From the NCBI GenBank assembly GCA_963989385.1, contig OZ022501.1, positions 630,001 to 694,000 of the forward strand: a stretch of DNA of 64,000 bases, given 5' to 3'. Position numbers and translations under genes: made by a program. Under the pieces are notes generated by a model that saw only the letters and a list, made by a program, of their open reading frames with translations, made no database searches and was not told where the DNA came from. Position 1 is the first letter of the stretch, and each line of letters opens with the position of its first letter. This document shows positions 1-9,389 of this stretch, piece by piece. Source of the stretch: Ctena decussata (lineage: Eukaryota > Mollusca > Bivalvia > Lucinida > Lucinidae).

Positions 1-115
1 AGGGCTGAGTCACCAGTCACTACTTTCTAGTTTTATAACCCACACTTAGCGCCCGGACCTGGGTCCACCGTCGCAGTAGTCCAAATCAGAGAATCCAACA
101 AGGAATAACAGTGAT

Positions 116-256
116 ATGTCAGTCAGCGCCAGTATGAGCGGACTAACTCTGACAACACCGTCGATTTCTGACAGTTCACAGTCGTCTAACAAACGCCCAA
201 AAAAGCGGACAAGGGACGACGGAGACGTAGAAACCTCAAAGAGGAGGAAAACTTAG
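116..256 (+). CDS. Short basic ORF of the Penelope-like unit (46 aa)
   Basis: ATG at 116 opens a 46-codon frame ending in TAG. The product is Ser/Thr-rich at the start and then strongly basic, with KRPKKR and SKRRK clusters that look like nuclear localisation signals. It could be the preserved N-terminus of an element protein whose reverse transcriptase has been deleted: the frame closes where a polymerase would be expected, and the next recognisable coding trace is the endonuclease near 597. It could equally be a short ORF with no function. I do not recognise a domain. Confidence 0.35.
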   Translation: MSVSASMSGLTLTTPSISDSSQSSNKRPKKRTRDDGDVETSKRRKT

Positions 257-596
257 GAGCTATCCACTAGAAATTCACCCACTCTACAAAGATACTAGGG
301 GTTATCTGTCGAAGTTAACAAGAACAAGACAATTAACGAGTTTCTAAGGGAATGTATAGAAAGAAACATCACACTATCTGGCCTTACGATCAACGGCCTA
401 TTCGTGCCAAAGACGACACCGACTTTACCAAAGCTTGGTATGACATACTCTCAGATTCTTCGAGAAAACTCACTCAAAAACACGCGGGCAAAAACGGCCT
501 GACGCAAAAAACAAGTACAAGATTGTACTACGATAAATTGTAAATACTGCACATGATAGAAACAAATTTAAAGTGTTCACTAATACGTGCACATAG

Positions 597-926
597 TACA
601 ATTATAAATTCCCTCTGAGAGGACACTGCACAACAAGAAATGTTGTCTATTTAATAACATGCAAACTTTGCAAACAACAAGACGTCGGCGAAACTAATAG
701 AAAGACAAAGGTCAGAATGATAGAGCACCAACGTGACACCCGAAATAAAAGGGACACACCGGTCGCTAGTCATTTTAAACCTCACAACTACTCCCTACAA
801 CATATGAAATTTCAGATTGTTGAAATTTTAGCATCAGACCCTGACAGTGAAAAAAGCACTGCCGTCCGTCGGAGAAAGGAGCTCCACTGGGTCTATCAGC
901 TCCACAAACTACGAATGTCCGAATAG
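597..926 (+). pseudogene. GIY-YIG endonuclease remnant of a Penelope-like element
   Basis: An open frame of about 109 codons runs from just after a stop at 594 to TAG at 924-926. It reads VVYLITCKLC, then DVGET, an R-x-x-EH segment (RMIEHQRD), SHF and finally RRRKELHWVYQL. These match the order of the GIY and YIG strands, the catalytic Arg helix and the catalytic Glu helix of the GIY-YIG nuclease that ends Penelope-type polyproteins. The expected Tyr of the YIG motif is Asp here (DVG), which should impair catalysis. A CKYC pair just upstream (about 540) recalls the zinc motif that precedes the nuclease in this family, but stops separate them. There is no plausible start codon, so this is a decayed domain. 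Confidence 0.7.
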
Positions 927-1443
927 GATCAATGTTCAAGGGTAAAGCCGGAGTTTTCCAGTCACTCCGTATTCTATTATACCCCAAGTGCTCCTGCTTC
1001 ACCACTGAGCATAAGGACCAATTGCTAGCTTAACAAGGCTACAGCTTAACGTCTATTGGCTTCATAACGTCATTAACGTAATAGCTAAACGTCTCTTAGC
1101 AACATACAAAAATGGCACCTACAACACAGGGAGGTTGATGCAAGCGAACATACGCTCAAGAAGCCTATATAGACACAAAGCTGCCACATCAATGTTAAAT
1201 AGTAAACTGTTACCCAGCATTCTTTAGTTTATTGTTTCCCCGTAAAACAATCAAAAACGATGTCGCCACACACTATAATAAGACATAAGTAAACACTTTT
1301 ATAGCTTATATGCATCAGGAGAGACAATATTGTAATATTACCTCCCGTTGCAACCGCAAAAAAAACGTCAAAAAAGATGACATTGCAACGAAGAATTGTT
1401 TGTCTACAGAACAGTAAATCCGTGTTGTGTGAGCGGTCACGCT

Positions 1444-1736
1444 CACGTGAGCGGTGCCGGTTTGGCGCCGCTCACGTGATCAACGGCGCCGATCACGTGA
1501 GCGGTGCCAATTCGGCACTGCTCGCGTTATCGGCGGTACCTCTCACGCGGTCGGTCCAGCGCCGCTCACGTGGGAGGCTTATGGCCGCTCACACAACAAT
1601 GGGGCCGCTCACGTGACCAAGTGAGCACCACTCACGTGCTAATTCGGAGCCGTTTAGAGCGGCCCTGGGCCGCTCACGTGACAGGGAGCGCCGTTTTCGG
1701 CGCGGATCACGTGAGCGGCGCGCGGGACAATATAAA
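1444..1736 (+). promoter_or_regulatory. E-box cluster and TATA box of the Penelope-like unit
   Basis: Eight perfect CACGTG E-boxes start at 1444, 1473, 1494, 1567, 1610, 1633, 1675 and 1708 in a GC-rich block unlike the AT-rich flanks. Six of them are TCACGTGA, the core of the M-box/CLEAR site bound by MITF/TFEB-type bHLH-Zip factors. A TATAAA lies at 1731-1736, 13 bp before the distal ribozyme helix. The layout suggests an RNA polymerase II promoter whose transcript would begin near or in the ribozyme. Promoter function is inferred. Confidence 0.6.
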
Positions 1737-1748
1737 CAAGCAAGCAAC

Positions 1749-1823
1749 AGGCTATTTCAAACACGAAAATCTCTGAGGAGTCAGAATAATCTGACGAAAC
1801 TAGTCAGAAACGTTGCAAAGCCT
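1749..1823 (+). ncRNA. Hammerhead ribozyme (type I-like), copy 1
   Basis: The core is CTGAGGA (1773-1779), followed by a perfect 5-bp helix II (GTCAG/CTGAC around AATAAT), then GAAA, ACTAGT and a final C at 1805. This fits CUGANGA - helix II - GAA - helix III - UH. Helix III ACTAGT is self-complementary, the arrangement of hammerheads that work as dimers. Helix I can form from TCT/AGA next to the core and AGGCT (1749-1753)/AGCCT (1819-1823) further out. Predicted cleavage is after 1805. Self-cleavage is known for such motifs in Penelope-like elements and retrozymes; activity here is inferred. Confidence 0.75.
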
Positions 1824-1971
1824 TATGAGTGCACATAAGCATCACGACGAGGACCCAGGGCTGAGTCACCAGTCACTACTTTCTAGTTTTATAACCCACA
1901 CTTAGCGCCCGGACCTGGGTCCACCGTCGCAGTAGTCCAAATCAGAGAATCCAACAAGGAATAACAGTGAT

Positions 1972-2112
1972 ATGTCAGTCAGCGCCAGTATGAGCGGACT
2001 AACTCTGACAACACCGTCGATTTCTGACAGTTCACAGTCGTCTAACAAACGCCCAAAAAAGCGGACAAGGGACGACGGAGACGTAGAAACCTCAAAGAGG
2101 AGGAAAACTTAG
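1972..2112 (+). CDS. Second copy of the short basic ORF
   Basis: Identical in length and frame to the ORF at 116-256, in unit 2 of the array. Conservation between the copies reflects recent duplication and is not evidence of selection. Confidence 0.3.
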   Translation: MSVSASMSGLTLTTPSISDSSQSSNKRPKKRTRDDGDVETSKRRKT

Positions 2113-2452
2113 GAGCTATCCACTAGAAATTCACCCACTCTACAAAGATACTAGGGGTTATCTGTCGAAGTTAACAAGAACAAGACAATTAACGAGTTTC
2201 TAAGGGAATGTATAGAAAGAAACATCACACTATCTGGCCTTACGATCAACGGCCTATTCGTGCCAAAGACGACACCGACTTTACCAAAGCTTGGTATGAC
2301 ATACTCTCAGATTCTTCGAGAAAACTCACTCAAAAACACGCGGGCAAAAACGGCCTGACGCAAAAAACAAGTACAAGATTGTACTACGATAAATTGTAAA
2401 TACTGCACATGATAGAAACAAATTTAAAGTGTTCACTAATACGTGCACATAG

Positions 2453-2781
2453 TACAATTATAAATTCCCTCTGAGAGGACACTGCACAACAAGAAATGTT
2501 GTCTATTTAATAACATGCAAACTTTGCAAACAACAAGACGTCGGCGAAACTAATAGAAAGACAAAGGTCAGAATGATAGAGCACCAACGTGACACCCGAA
2601 ATAAAAGGGACACACCGGTCGCTAGTCATTTTAACCTAACAACTACTCCCTACAACATATGAAATTTCAGATTGTTGAAATTTTAGCATCAGACCCTGAC
2701 AGTGAAAAAAGCACTGCCGTCCGTCGGAGAAAGGAGCTCCACTGGGTCTATCAGCTCCACAAACTACGAATGTCCGAATAG
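2453..2781 (+). pseudogene. GIY-YIG remnant, copy 2, frameshifted
   Basis: This is the counterpart of 597-926. Loss of one base near 2632 moves the part after the SHF motif into another frame, separating the catalytic Glu helix from the GIY and YIG strands. Copy 1 lacks this lesion, so it arose after the duplication. Confidence 0.65.
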
Positions 2782-3298
2782 GATCAATGTTCAAGGGTAA
2801 AGCCGGAGTTTTCCAGTCACTCCGTATTCTATTATACCCCAAGTGCTCCTGCTTCACCACTGAGCATAAGGACCAATTGCTAGCTTAACAAGGCTACAGC
2901 TTAACGTCTATTGGCTTCATAACGTCATTAACGTAATAGCTAAACGTCTCTTAGCAACATACAAAAATGGCACCTACAACACAGGGAGGTTGATGCAAGC
3001 GAACATACGCTCAAGAAGCCTATATAGACACAAAGCTGCCACATCAATGTTAAATAGTAAACTGTTACCCAGCATTCTTTAGTTTATTGTTTCCCCGTAA
3101 AACAATCAAAAACGATGTCGCCACACACTATAATAAGACATAAGTAAACACTTTTATAGCTTATATGCATCAGGAGAGACAATATTGTAATATTACCTCC
3201 TGTTGCAACCGCAAAAAAAACGTCAAAAAAGATGACATTGCAACGAAGAATTGTTTGTCTACAGAACAGTAAATCCGTGTTGTGTGAGCGGTCACGCT

Positions 3299-3591
3299 CA
3301 CGTGAGCGGTGCCGGTTTGGCGCCGCTCACGTGATCAACGGCGCCGATCACGTGAGCGGTGCCAATTCGGCACTGCTCGCGTTATCGGCGGTACCTCTCA
3401 CGCGGTCGGTCCAGCGCCGCTCACGTGGGAGGCTTATGGCCGCTCACACAACAATGGGGCCGCTCACGTGACCAAGTGAGCACCACTCACGTGCTAATTC
3501 GGAGCCGTTTAGAGCGGCCCTGGGCCGCTCACGTGACAGGGAGCGCCGTTTTCGGCGCGGATCACGTGAGCGGCGCGCGGGACAATATAAA
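3299..3591 (+). promoter_or_regulatory. E-box cluster and TATA box, copy 2
   Basis: The same eight CACGTG sites and a TATAAA at 3586-3591 occur 1855 bp downstream of the first copy. They could drive transcription out of the array into the flanking DNA, opposite to the RAB10 strand. Confidence 0.6.
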
Positions 3592-3603
3592 CAAGCAAGC
3601 AAC

Positions 3604-3678
3604 AGGCTATTTCAAACACGAAAATCTCTGAGGAGTCAGAATAATCTGACGAAACTAGTCAGAAACGTTGCAAAGCCT
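3604..3678 (+). ncRNA. Hammerhead ribozyme, copy 2
   Basis: Identical core and helices to copy 1, with predicted cleavage after 3660. Cleavage at both copies of a read-through transcript would release a linear RNA of exactly 1855 nt (1806-3660) spanning one whole unit. Confidence 0.75.
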
Positions 3679-3740
3679 TATGAGTGCACATAAGCATCAC
3701 GACGAGGACCCAGGGCTGAGTCACCAGTCACTACTTTCTA

Positions 3741-4529
3741 CAATTATATAAATAAACAACCTCAACATATCTTATATCAGTTTAAAGATAATTTTATTGC
3801 CTTTTTAATGGTATACATCATTTAGACCTTAGGTAATGACAAATCTGCAAAAAAAAGGATTAAGACCAGTGACCCTTGCAATTCACAGTAATTCCAGCTG
3901 ATATTGGCCAGGTACCGGGGTTGCTACTTCAATGTTTTATTCGTCATAAGAAATAATTTAATTTGGGATATCAGAGATTATTCCGAACTATAAATACAGA
4001 AAAATATTGGGGAAATATAGCACTAATAGCACTAAGATATTGTTTTCACCTCCGATGCTCGTTGCTATGGGCTGTGACGTCATCCCGTCCGATTCTATGA
4101 TGTAAATTATGTTCACACCTGCTTTAGGACCAGATAAACACACTGGACTGCTCAAAATTTACTTCAGATTACTACTTAAAAAGTTACTTTTTTCCTGTTT
4201 TGAAGCCTTCTGCTAAAAGTGGGAGAAAAATAATCCATCATGAGCCAGTCCATGTAGGCTAGGTAAATCTCACCCTCGGGGTCGGAATTTCAACAAGGGA
4301 CTCGGCAAGTCTCGTCCCTGGTTGAAGTTACGACCCCTCAGATTTCCCTGTCCTATATGGACACTCATGCTGGACTGTTACAATCTTAATGATTGTTTGT
4401 ATGAGTAGTTGTTGAATATTAGCAATCAGACTCTGCGTTTATAATTAGCAAAAAAATATCAATGAGTCATCATCATCACTAATTTTCACTGGACCCAACC
4501 AGTGGGTGGGGTAACTATAGGACACTCAC
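3741..4529. other. Presumed RAB10 intron 1, right-hand part
   Basis: AT-rich non-coding DNA between the Penelope-like array and the donor site of RAB10 exon 1. No second RAB10 exon was found by reading the minus strand, so exon 2 is probably left of the window. I see no other element with clear boundaries. Confidence 0.5.
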
Positions 4530-4656
4530 CTATGGTGGAAATAAACGTTGTATTAAAAGCATCATCTGAAAATCTAAATAATAAACAAGTCTTTCCAACA
4601 CCTGAATCACCGATTAACAGCAATTTGAACAATAGATCATAAGTCTTTTTGGCCAT
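4530..4656 (-). CDS. RAB10: RAB10 small GTPase, first coding exon
   Basis: On the minus strand, ATG at 4656 opens a 127-nt coding exon ending at a consensus donor (G|GTGAGT, intron from 4529 down). It encodes 42 residues plus one base: [10 protein letters not shown] at the N-terminus, the P-loop GDSGVGKT at residues 16-23, and switch I approaching [12 protein letters not shown]. The [14 protein letters not shown] start is typical of animal RAB10 and differs from RAB8 (MAKTYDYLFK). Rab GTPases cycle GTP/GDP to direct vesicle transport; RAB10 acts in Golgi-to-plasma-membrane, basolateral and ER traffic. Only the nucleotide-binding start is present. The rest should lie left of the window. The Penelope-like array would then be within intron 1. 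Confidence 0.93.
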
Positions 4657-5475
4657 TATCAATCAACAACTTGCAAAATGGCGGAACTTTATGGAAACTC
4701 TCAGTTTCACTTTCGAAAGGGTTCGAGCTTTGATCTACAACACGTAAAATATATCTTGTATATCTATTTATGCGCATAACGTTTGTTCAACACGGTTTCT
4801 TCCTAAAATAAACCATTAGTTTCAACTGTGAGGAGACTTCGACATTTTTCAAACGTCACTTCCTTATCCGGAGATGACTTCATTCTAAGGGAAGCAACTC
4901 TTCTTGTTGATGTAGTTCCTGCCAGTGGCAGGGTGCAGCTGTAACATCTCCACCTAGAGTATGTCTAGCATGGTCTATATTGTATATTAAAGTTAACGTC
5001 ATGTAAAAGAGTTTAGATGGATAAACGATTATGCAATAACTCATGCAGTCTTCTCTACACAATACTCTGAAGAGGGTGTAGGCAAGTAGAAAGAGAGAGC
5101 TAGACATTGTGTTTGTGAAAAACTATGCCCAACCATATGCTTGCCACTACAGGTGTCAAACTTTAGAATGTCTAAAAAATGTCTGAAAAGGAGCTACATA
5201 ATCTTTACTAAAATACTTAACTTATCAATAACCACTATTATACCAAAAATCAGCTTCCTAGATCTAGCAATTCAGAAGTTGGGGAAAATGCCAAATTTAA
5301 ACAAGGGCCATAACTCTCTATTGGAATTTAATGGATTTCTCCCAAAAATTAACCAGGTAATCTTCTCTTCATACTTAATTAATGTACCAATTATCTAGGC
5401 CACAACTCAAACAATTTTTGAAGTTTCTTGCTTAAAAGATATTAATCTCATTTTTTTTCAAAAGAGGCTTAACTA
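4657..5475 (-). promoter_or_regulatory. RAB10 5' UTR and upstream flank, with a repeat fragment
   Basis: The sequence immediately upstream of the RAB10 ATG should hold its 5' UTR and promoter. I see no convincing TATA box at a fixed distance. From about 5107 to 5460 the DNA resembles the 426-bp tandem unit at 22984-24400 (shared start TGTGTTTGTGAAA and CTATGCCC), so it is a diverged dispersed-repeat fragment and not a gene. Confidence 0.45.
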
Positions 5476-8340
5476 AACAAGAGGGCCATGGTGGCCCTGA
5501 ATCGCTCACCTGAGCATTAATCAGTTCACTGGCTCTGGTGAAGATTTATAAGAGTTTTTACCATACTAACATTTGACCTAGTTTTTGACCCGACATGACC
5601 CAGTTTCGAACTTGGCCTGGATATTGTAAGAATAAACATTCTGACACAGTTTCATTGAGATTGGATCAAAACTGTGCCCTCTGGAGCGTATACAAGGTCG
5701 TTCTTATATTTGACCTAGTGACCAAGTTTTTGACCCGACACGACCCAGTTTTTAACTTTACCTAGATTTCATTAAGATAAACATTCTGACAGAGTTTCAT
5801 GAAGATTGGATCAAAACTGTGTCCTCTAGGGTGTACACAAAGTTTTTCTAAGATTTGACCTTGAGCCGACGTGACTCAGTTTCATAGGGGGCTTAGATAT
5901 ATGGACAATAAACATTTTGACATAGTTTCATGAAGATTGGATCAAAACTATGCCTTCTAGTGCTTACACAACGTTTTTCTAAGATTTGACCTAGTGACCT
6001 AGTTTTTTACCCGACATGACCTACTTTCAAACTTGGCCGAGAATTTATGGAGATAAACATTCTGGCAAAGTTTCATAAAGATTAGATCAAAACTGTGTCC
6101 TATAGAGCGTTCACAAGGTTTTTCTATGATTTGACCTAGTGACCTAGTTTTCGACCCGACATGACCCAGCTTAAAACATGTCCTACATATTATGAGGATA
6201 AACATTCTGACTAAGTTTCATGAATTTTGAATCAAAACTGTGCCTTCTAGAGCGCACACAAGCTTTTTATAAGATTTGACCGAGTGACCTAGTTTATGAC
6301 TCGACATGAACCAGTTTCGAACTTGGCCTAGAGTTTATGGAGATAAACATTCTGACAATGTTTCATAAAGATTGGATCAAAACTGTGTCATCTAGAGCGT
6401 ACACAAGGTTTTTCTATGATTTGATCTAGTGACCTAGTTTTTGACCCGACGTGACCCAGTTTCGAACTTATTCTAGATATTATGAGGATAAACATTCTGA
6501 CAAAGTTTCATGAACTTTGGATGAAAACTGTGCCTTCTAGAGCGTACACAAGGTTTTTCTAAGATTTGACCTAGTGACCTAGTTTATGACCCGACATGAC
6601 CCAGTTTCAAACTTGGCCTAGAGTTTATAGAGATAAACATTCTGACAATGTTTCATAAAGATTGGATCAAAATTGTGTCCTCTAGAGCGTACACAAGGTT
6701 TTTCTATGATTTGACCTAGTGACCTAGTTTTTGACCCGACAGGACCCAGTTTCGAACTTGTTCTAGATATTATGGGGATAAACATTCTGACAAAGTTTCA
6801 TGAACTTTGGATGAAAACTGACCCTTCTAGAGCGTACACAAGGTTTTTCTAAGATTTGACCTAGTGACCAAGTTTTTGACCCAACATGACCCAGTTTCAA
6901 ATTCATCCTACATATTATGAGGATAAACATTCTGACAAAGTTCCATGAACTTTGGATCAAAACTGTGTCCTCTAGAGCGTACACAAGGTTTTTCTATGAT
7001 TTGACCTAGTGACCTTGTTTTTGACCCAACATGGCCTACTTTCAAACTGGCCAAGAGTTTATGGAAGTAAACATTCTGACAAAGTTTCATAAAGATTAGA
7101 TCAAAACTGTGTCCTCTAGAGCGTACACAAGGTTTTTCTATGATTTGACCTAGTGACCTAGTTTTTGACCCGACATGACCCAGTTTCAAACTTGTCCTAC
7201 ATATTATGAGGATAAACATTCTGACAAAGTTTCATAAACTTTGGATCAAAACTGTGCCTTCTAGAGCGTAGACAAGGCTTTTCTAAGATTTGACTTAGTG
7301 ACCTAGTTTTTGACCCGACATGACCCAGTTTCGAACTTGGCCTAGAGTTTATAGAGATAAACATTCTGACAATGTTTCATAAAGATTGATCAAAACTGTG
7401 TCCTCTAGAGCATACACAAGGTTTTTTCTATGATTTGACCTAGTGACCTAGTTTTTGACCCGATGTGACCCAGTTTCAAACTTATCCTAGATATTATAAG
7501 GATAAACTTTCTGATTAAGTTTCATGAACTTTGGATCAAAACTGTGCCTTCTAGAGCGTACACAAGGTTTTTCTAAGATTTGACCTAGTGACCTAGTTTT
7601 TGACCCGACATGACCCAGTTTCTAACTTGGCCTAGAGTTTATGGAGATAAACATTCTGATAAAGTTTCATAAAGATTGGATCAAAACTGTGTCCTCTAGA
7701 GCGTACACAAAGTTTTTCTATGATTTGACCTAGTGACCTAGTTTTAGACCCGACGTGACCCAGTTTCGAACTTGTCCTAGATACTATCAGGATAAACATT
7801 CTGACAAAGTTTCATGAACTTTGGATGAAAACTGTGCCCTCTAGAGCGTACACAAGGTTTTTCTAAGATTCGACCGAGTGACCTAGTTTTTGACCCGACA
7901 TGACCCAGTTTCAAACTTGGCCTAGATTTTATGGAGATAAACATTCTGACAAAGTTTCATAAAGATTAGATCAAAACTGTGTCCTCTAGAGCGTACACAA
8001 TGTTTTTCTATGATTTGACCTAGTGACCTAGTTTTAGACCCGACATGACCCAGTTTCGAACTTGTCCTAGATACTATGAGGATAAACATTCTGACAAAGT
8101 TTGATGAACGTTGGATGAAAACTGTGCCCTCTAGAGCGTACACAAGGTTTTTCTAAGATTTGACCTAGTGACCTAGTTTTTGACCCGACATGACCCAGTT
8201 TCGAACTTGGCCTAGATTTTATAAAGACTAACATTCTGACAAAGTTTCATAAAGATTGGATCGAAACTGTGCCCGCTAGAGTGTACACAAGCAAAAGTTG
8301 ACGTCCGTCCGTTTGTGAGAGGACGAGGACTGGTTTGAGA
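5476..8340 (+). mobile_element. Hairpin-ended element carrying a ~145-bp satellite array
   Basis: The left end is CAAGAGGGCCATGGTGGCCC, a short palindrome. The interior is about 19 tandem units of roughly 145 bp, each with the signature GACCTAGTGACCTAGTTTTT followed by ACCCGACATGACCCAGTTTC. The right end leads into GTTGACGTCCGTCCG. Neighbouring units alternate between two types (CATAAAGATTGGAT with TGTGTCCTCTAG, versus CATGAACTTTGGAT with TGTGCCTTCTAG), giving a ~290-bp higher-order unit. All short ORFs inside are repeat-frame artefacts. The same hairpin-plus-array architecture recurs at 25653-26763 and 46391-47661. Confidence 0.7.
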
Positions 8341-8421
8341 GTTCACTTTACGCACATGACTTAAGGTCCCCTTTCTTGTGACGCCAGTCTTATTCGACCT
8401 CTTGATTTTGCCTGATTTTAA

Positions 8422-8622
8422 TCTTGTTATTTCTTAAAGGAGTTATATCCCCTATTGTATTAGGGATAAGAGACCCCCGAAAAGTTACAACCAGCCTCCA
8501 TAGCTCAGTGGTTAGAGCACTGGTATTGTAAACCAGGGGTCGTGAGTTCGATCCTCACTGGGGGGCTCCATTAGAACTTTTCGGGGGTCTCTTATCCCTA
8601 ATACAATTAAGAAATAACAAGA
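8422..8622 (+). repeat. Long inverted repeat enclosing a tRNA gene
   Basis: The right arm (8575-8622) is the reverse complement of the left arm (8422-8486), apart from a 17-bp insertion in the left arm (about 8438-8454). The arms include AACTTTTCGGGGGTCTCTTA and its complement. The spacer contains almost exactly one tRNA gene. Such a palindrome could extrude as a cruciform or represent a fold-back transposon that captured a tRNA. Confidence 0.85.
8494..8567 (+). tRNA. tRNA-Thr (anticodon TGT), possibly imperfect
   Basis: A cloverleaf can be drawn: acceptor GCCTCCA, D-arm start GCTCAGTGG, anticodon stem CTGGT/ACCAG with loop ATTGTAA (anticodon TGT, threonine), T-arm GTGAG-TTCGATC-CTCAC. The internal promoter boxes TAGCTCAGTGG and GTTCGATCC are intact. 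The 3' acceptor strand has six Gs after the T (TGGGGGGCT), one more than fits, so either one G bulges or pair 1-72 is lost. No intron is seen. The gene sits between the arms of the inverted repeat at 8422-8622, which suggests it may be mobile. Confidence 0.75.
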
Positions 8623-9389
8623 CTGAGTTCCATTGCATCCTTTATGTACTGTGTGTGACGATAAGTTCAAACCATCAAAATCTAATCGTAAACAAAACCA
8701 CTCGATTTATGGAATCAGGTGGACCCTCATTACTCTATCTCTGGCGCTATCTCTCTGTGCTGTCAGTAGTGCAAGAAGAGACAATATGCAGCAAATTAAA
8801 ACCAAAGATGTCTAAATACACAGCTTCAGAAAAACATGTCTGACTTCTAGGTGACAAAACGAGGAACTGACCATCAGGTGAACTGATACCCAATAAGCTC
8901 TCTCAGTTTGGCGGGACTAGGTCAAAGGTTGACCAAAACTAAGACTAATGGTCAGAGGGAGACAATACATTGTAAGACATAATCAATGTAAGGCAGAAGT
9001 GACCAAACTTAACCCGGTAACACTATGAAGGCAGGGAGAAAGATGTGAGCTGATAAGTAAGTAGGTAGGTAGGTAGGTAGATGTTGGTTGAGACTCATTG
9101 GCAGGTTGATGTAGGTAGGTAGTAGACAGTCAGATAGGTAGACAGGCATGCAGAGATACAGATGTATGTAGGTTGGTGGGTGTGTGGGACGTCGGGTTGG
9201 TGAACTGGTGGGTAGGTAGGTAGTTAGTTATGTAGGGCAGTGTTGGCAGGTAGGTTCGTAGGTAGATTAGGCATGTTGAGTAGGTTGGTAGGTAAAAAGG
9301 AATAAAAACGAATACAAATTTATTAGGAATAAACTGTATACAAAAAGACAAAGCGCAGTTGTTATCCTAAGACAGAAATATATACATTA
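8623..9389 (+). repeat. Non-coding interval with degenerate (GGTA)n microsatellite
   Basis: The first ~400 bp show no recognisable gene. From about 9055 to 9300 the DNA is rich in GTAGGTAGGTAGGTAG and degenerate versions, a decayed tetranucleotide satellite. The apparent Tyr/Leu/Pro-rich minus-strand reading frame there is a by-product of the repeat. Confidence 0.75.

Larger units (their letters stand above)
1..1856 (+). mobile_element. Non-autonomous Penelope-like element, unit 1 of a tandem array
   Basis: This 1856-bp unit is followed directly by a second copy (1857-3711) and a 29-bp start of a third. In order it holds a short basic ORF (116-256), a degraded zone, a GIY-YIG endonuclease remnant (597-926), a non-coding stretch, an E-box cluster with TATA box (1444-1736) and a hammerhead ribozyme (1749-1823). 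Penelope-like elements are known for a C-terminal GIY-YIG endonuclease, tandem partial copies and hammerheads in their terminal repeats. No reverse transcriptase motif is visible, so this is an internally deleted derivative. The window starts inside the array, so the true left end is unknown. Confidence 0.75.
1857..3740 (+). mobile_element. Penelope-like element, unit 2 plus 29 bp of a third copy
   Basis: Unit 2 spans 1857-3711 (1855 bp) and differs from unit 1 by only a few bases. One is a single-base deletion with a neighbouring substitution near 2632-2638, and another is a C/T change near 3201. The unit start is repeated once more at 3712-3740, after which similarity stops abruptly at unique DNA. 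The near-identity implies a recent origin or recent homogenisation. An assembly duplication is a possible alternative, but the small differences argue that both copies are real. Confidence 0.75.

Noticed and set aside
775..1005. Minus-strand 76-codon frame in the Penelope-like unit (and its copy at 2636-2860)
   Set aside because: It overlaps the GIY-YIG remnant on the opposite strand and has no domain; it is a shadow frame.
1377..1776. Two overlapping Arg-rich plus-strand frames over the E-box cluster (and copies at 3232-3631)
   Set aside because: They are produced by the GC-rich CACGTG repeats, and the two frames overlap each other. The promoter and ribozyme explain the sequence better.
5999..8143. 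Several minus-strand frames of 68-103 codons with similar peptides
   Set aside because: They are translations of the ~145-bp satellite. Their mutual similarity comes from the repeat and not from a protein family.
9055..9310. CRISPR-like or minisatellite array
   Set aside because: The periodicity is a decayed GGTA tetranucleotide, with no repeat-spacer pattern.
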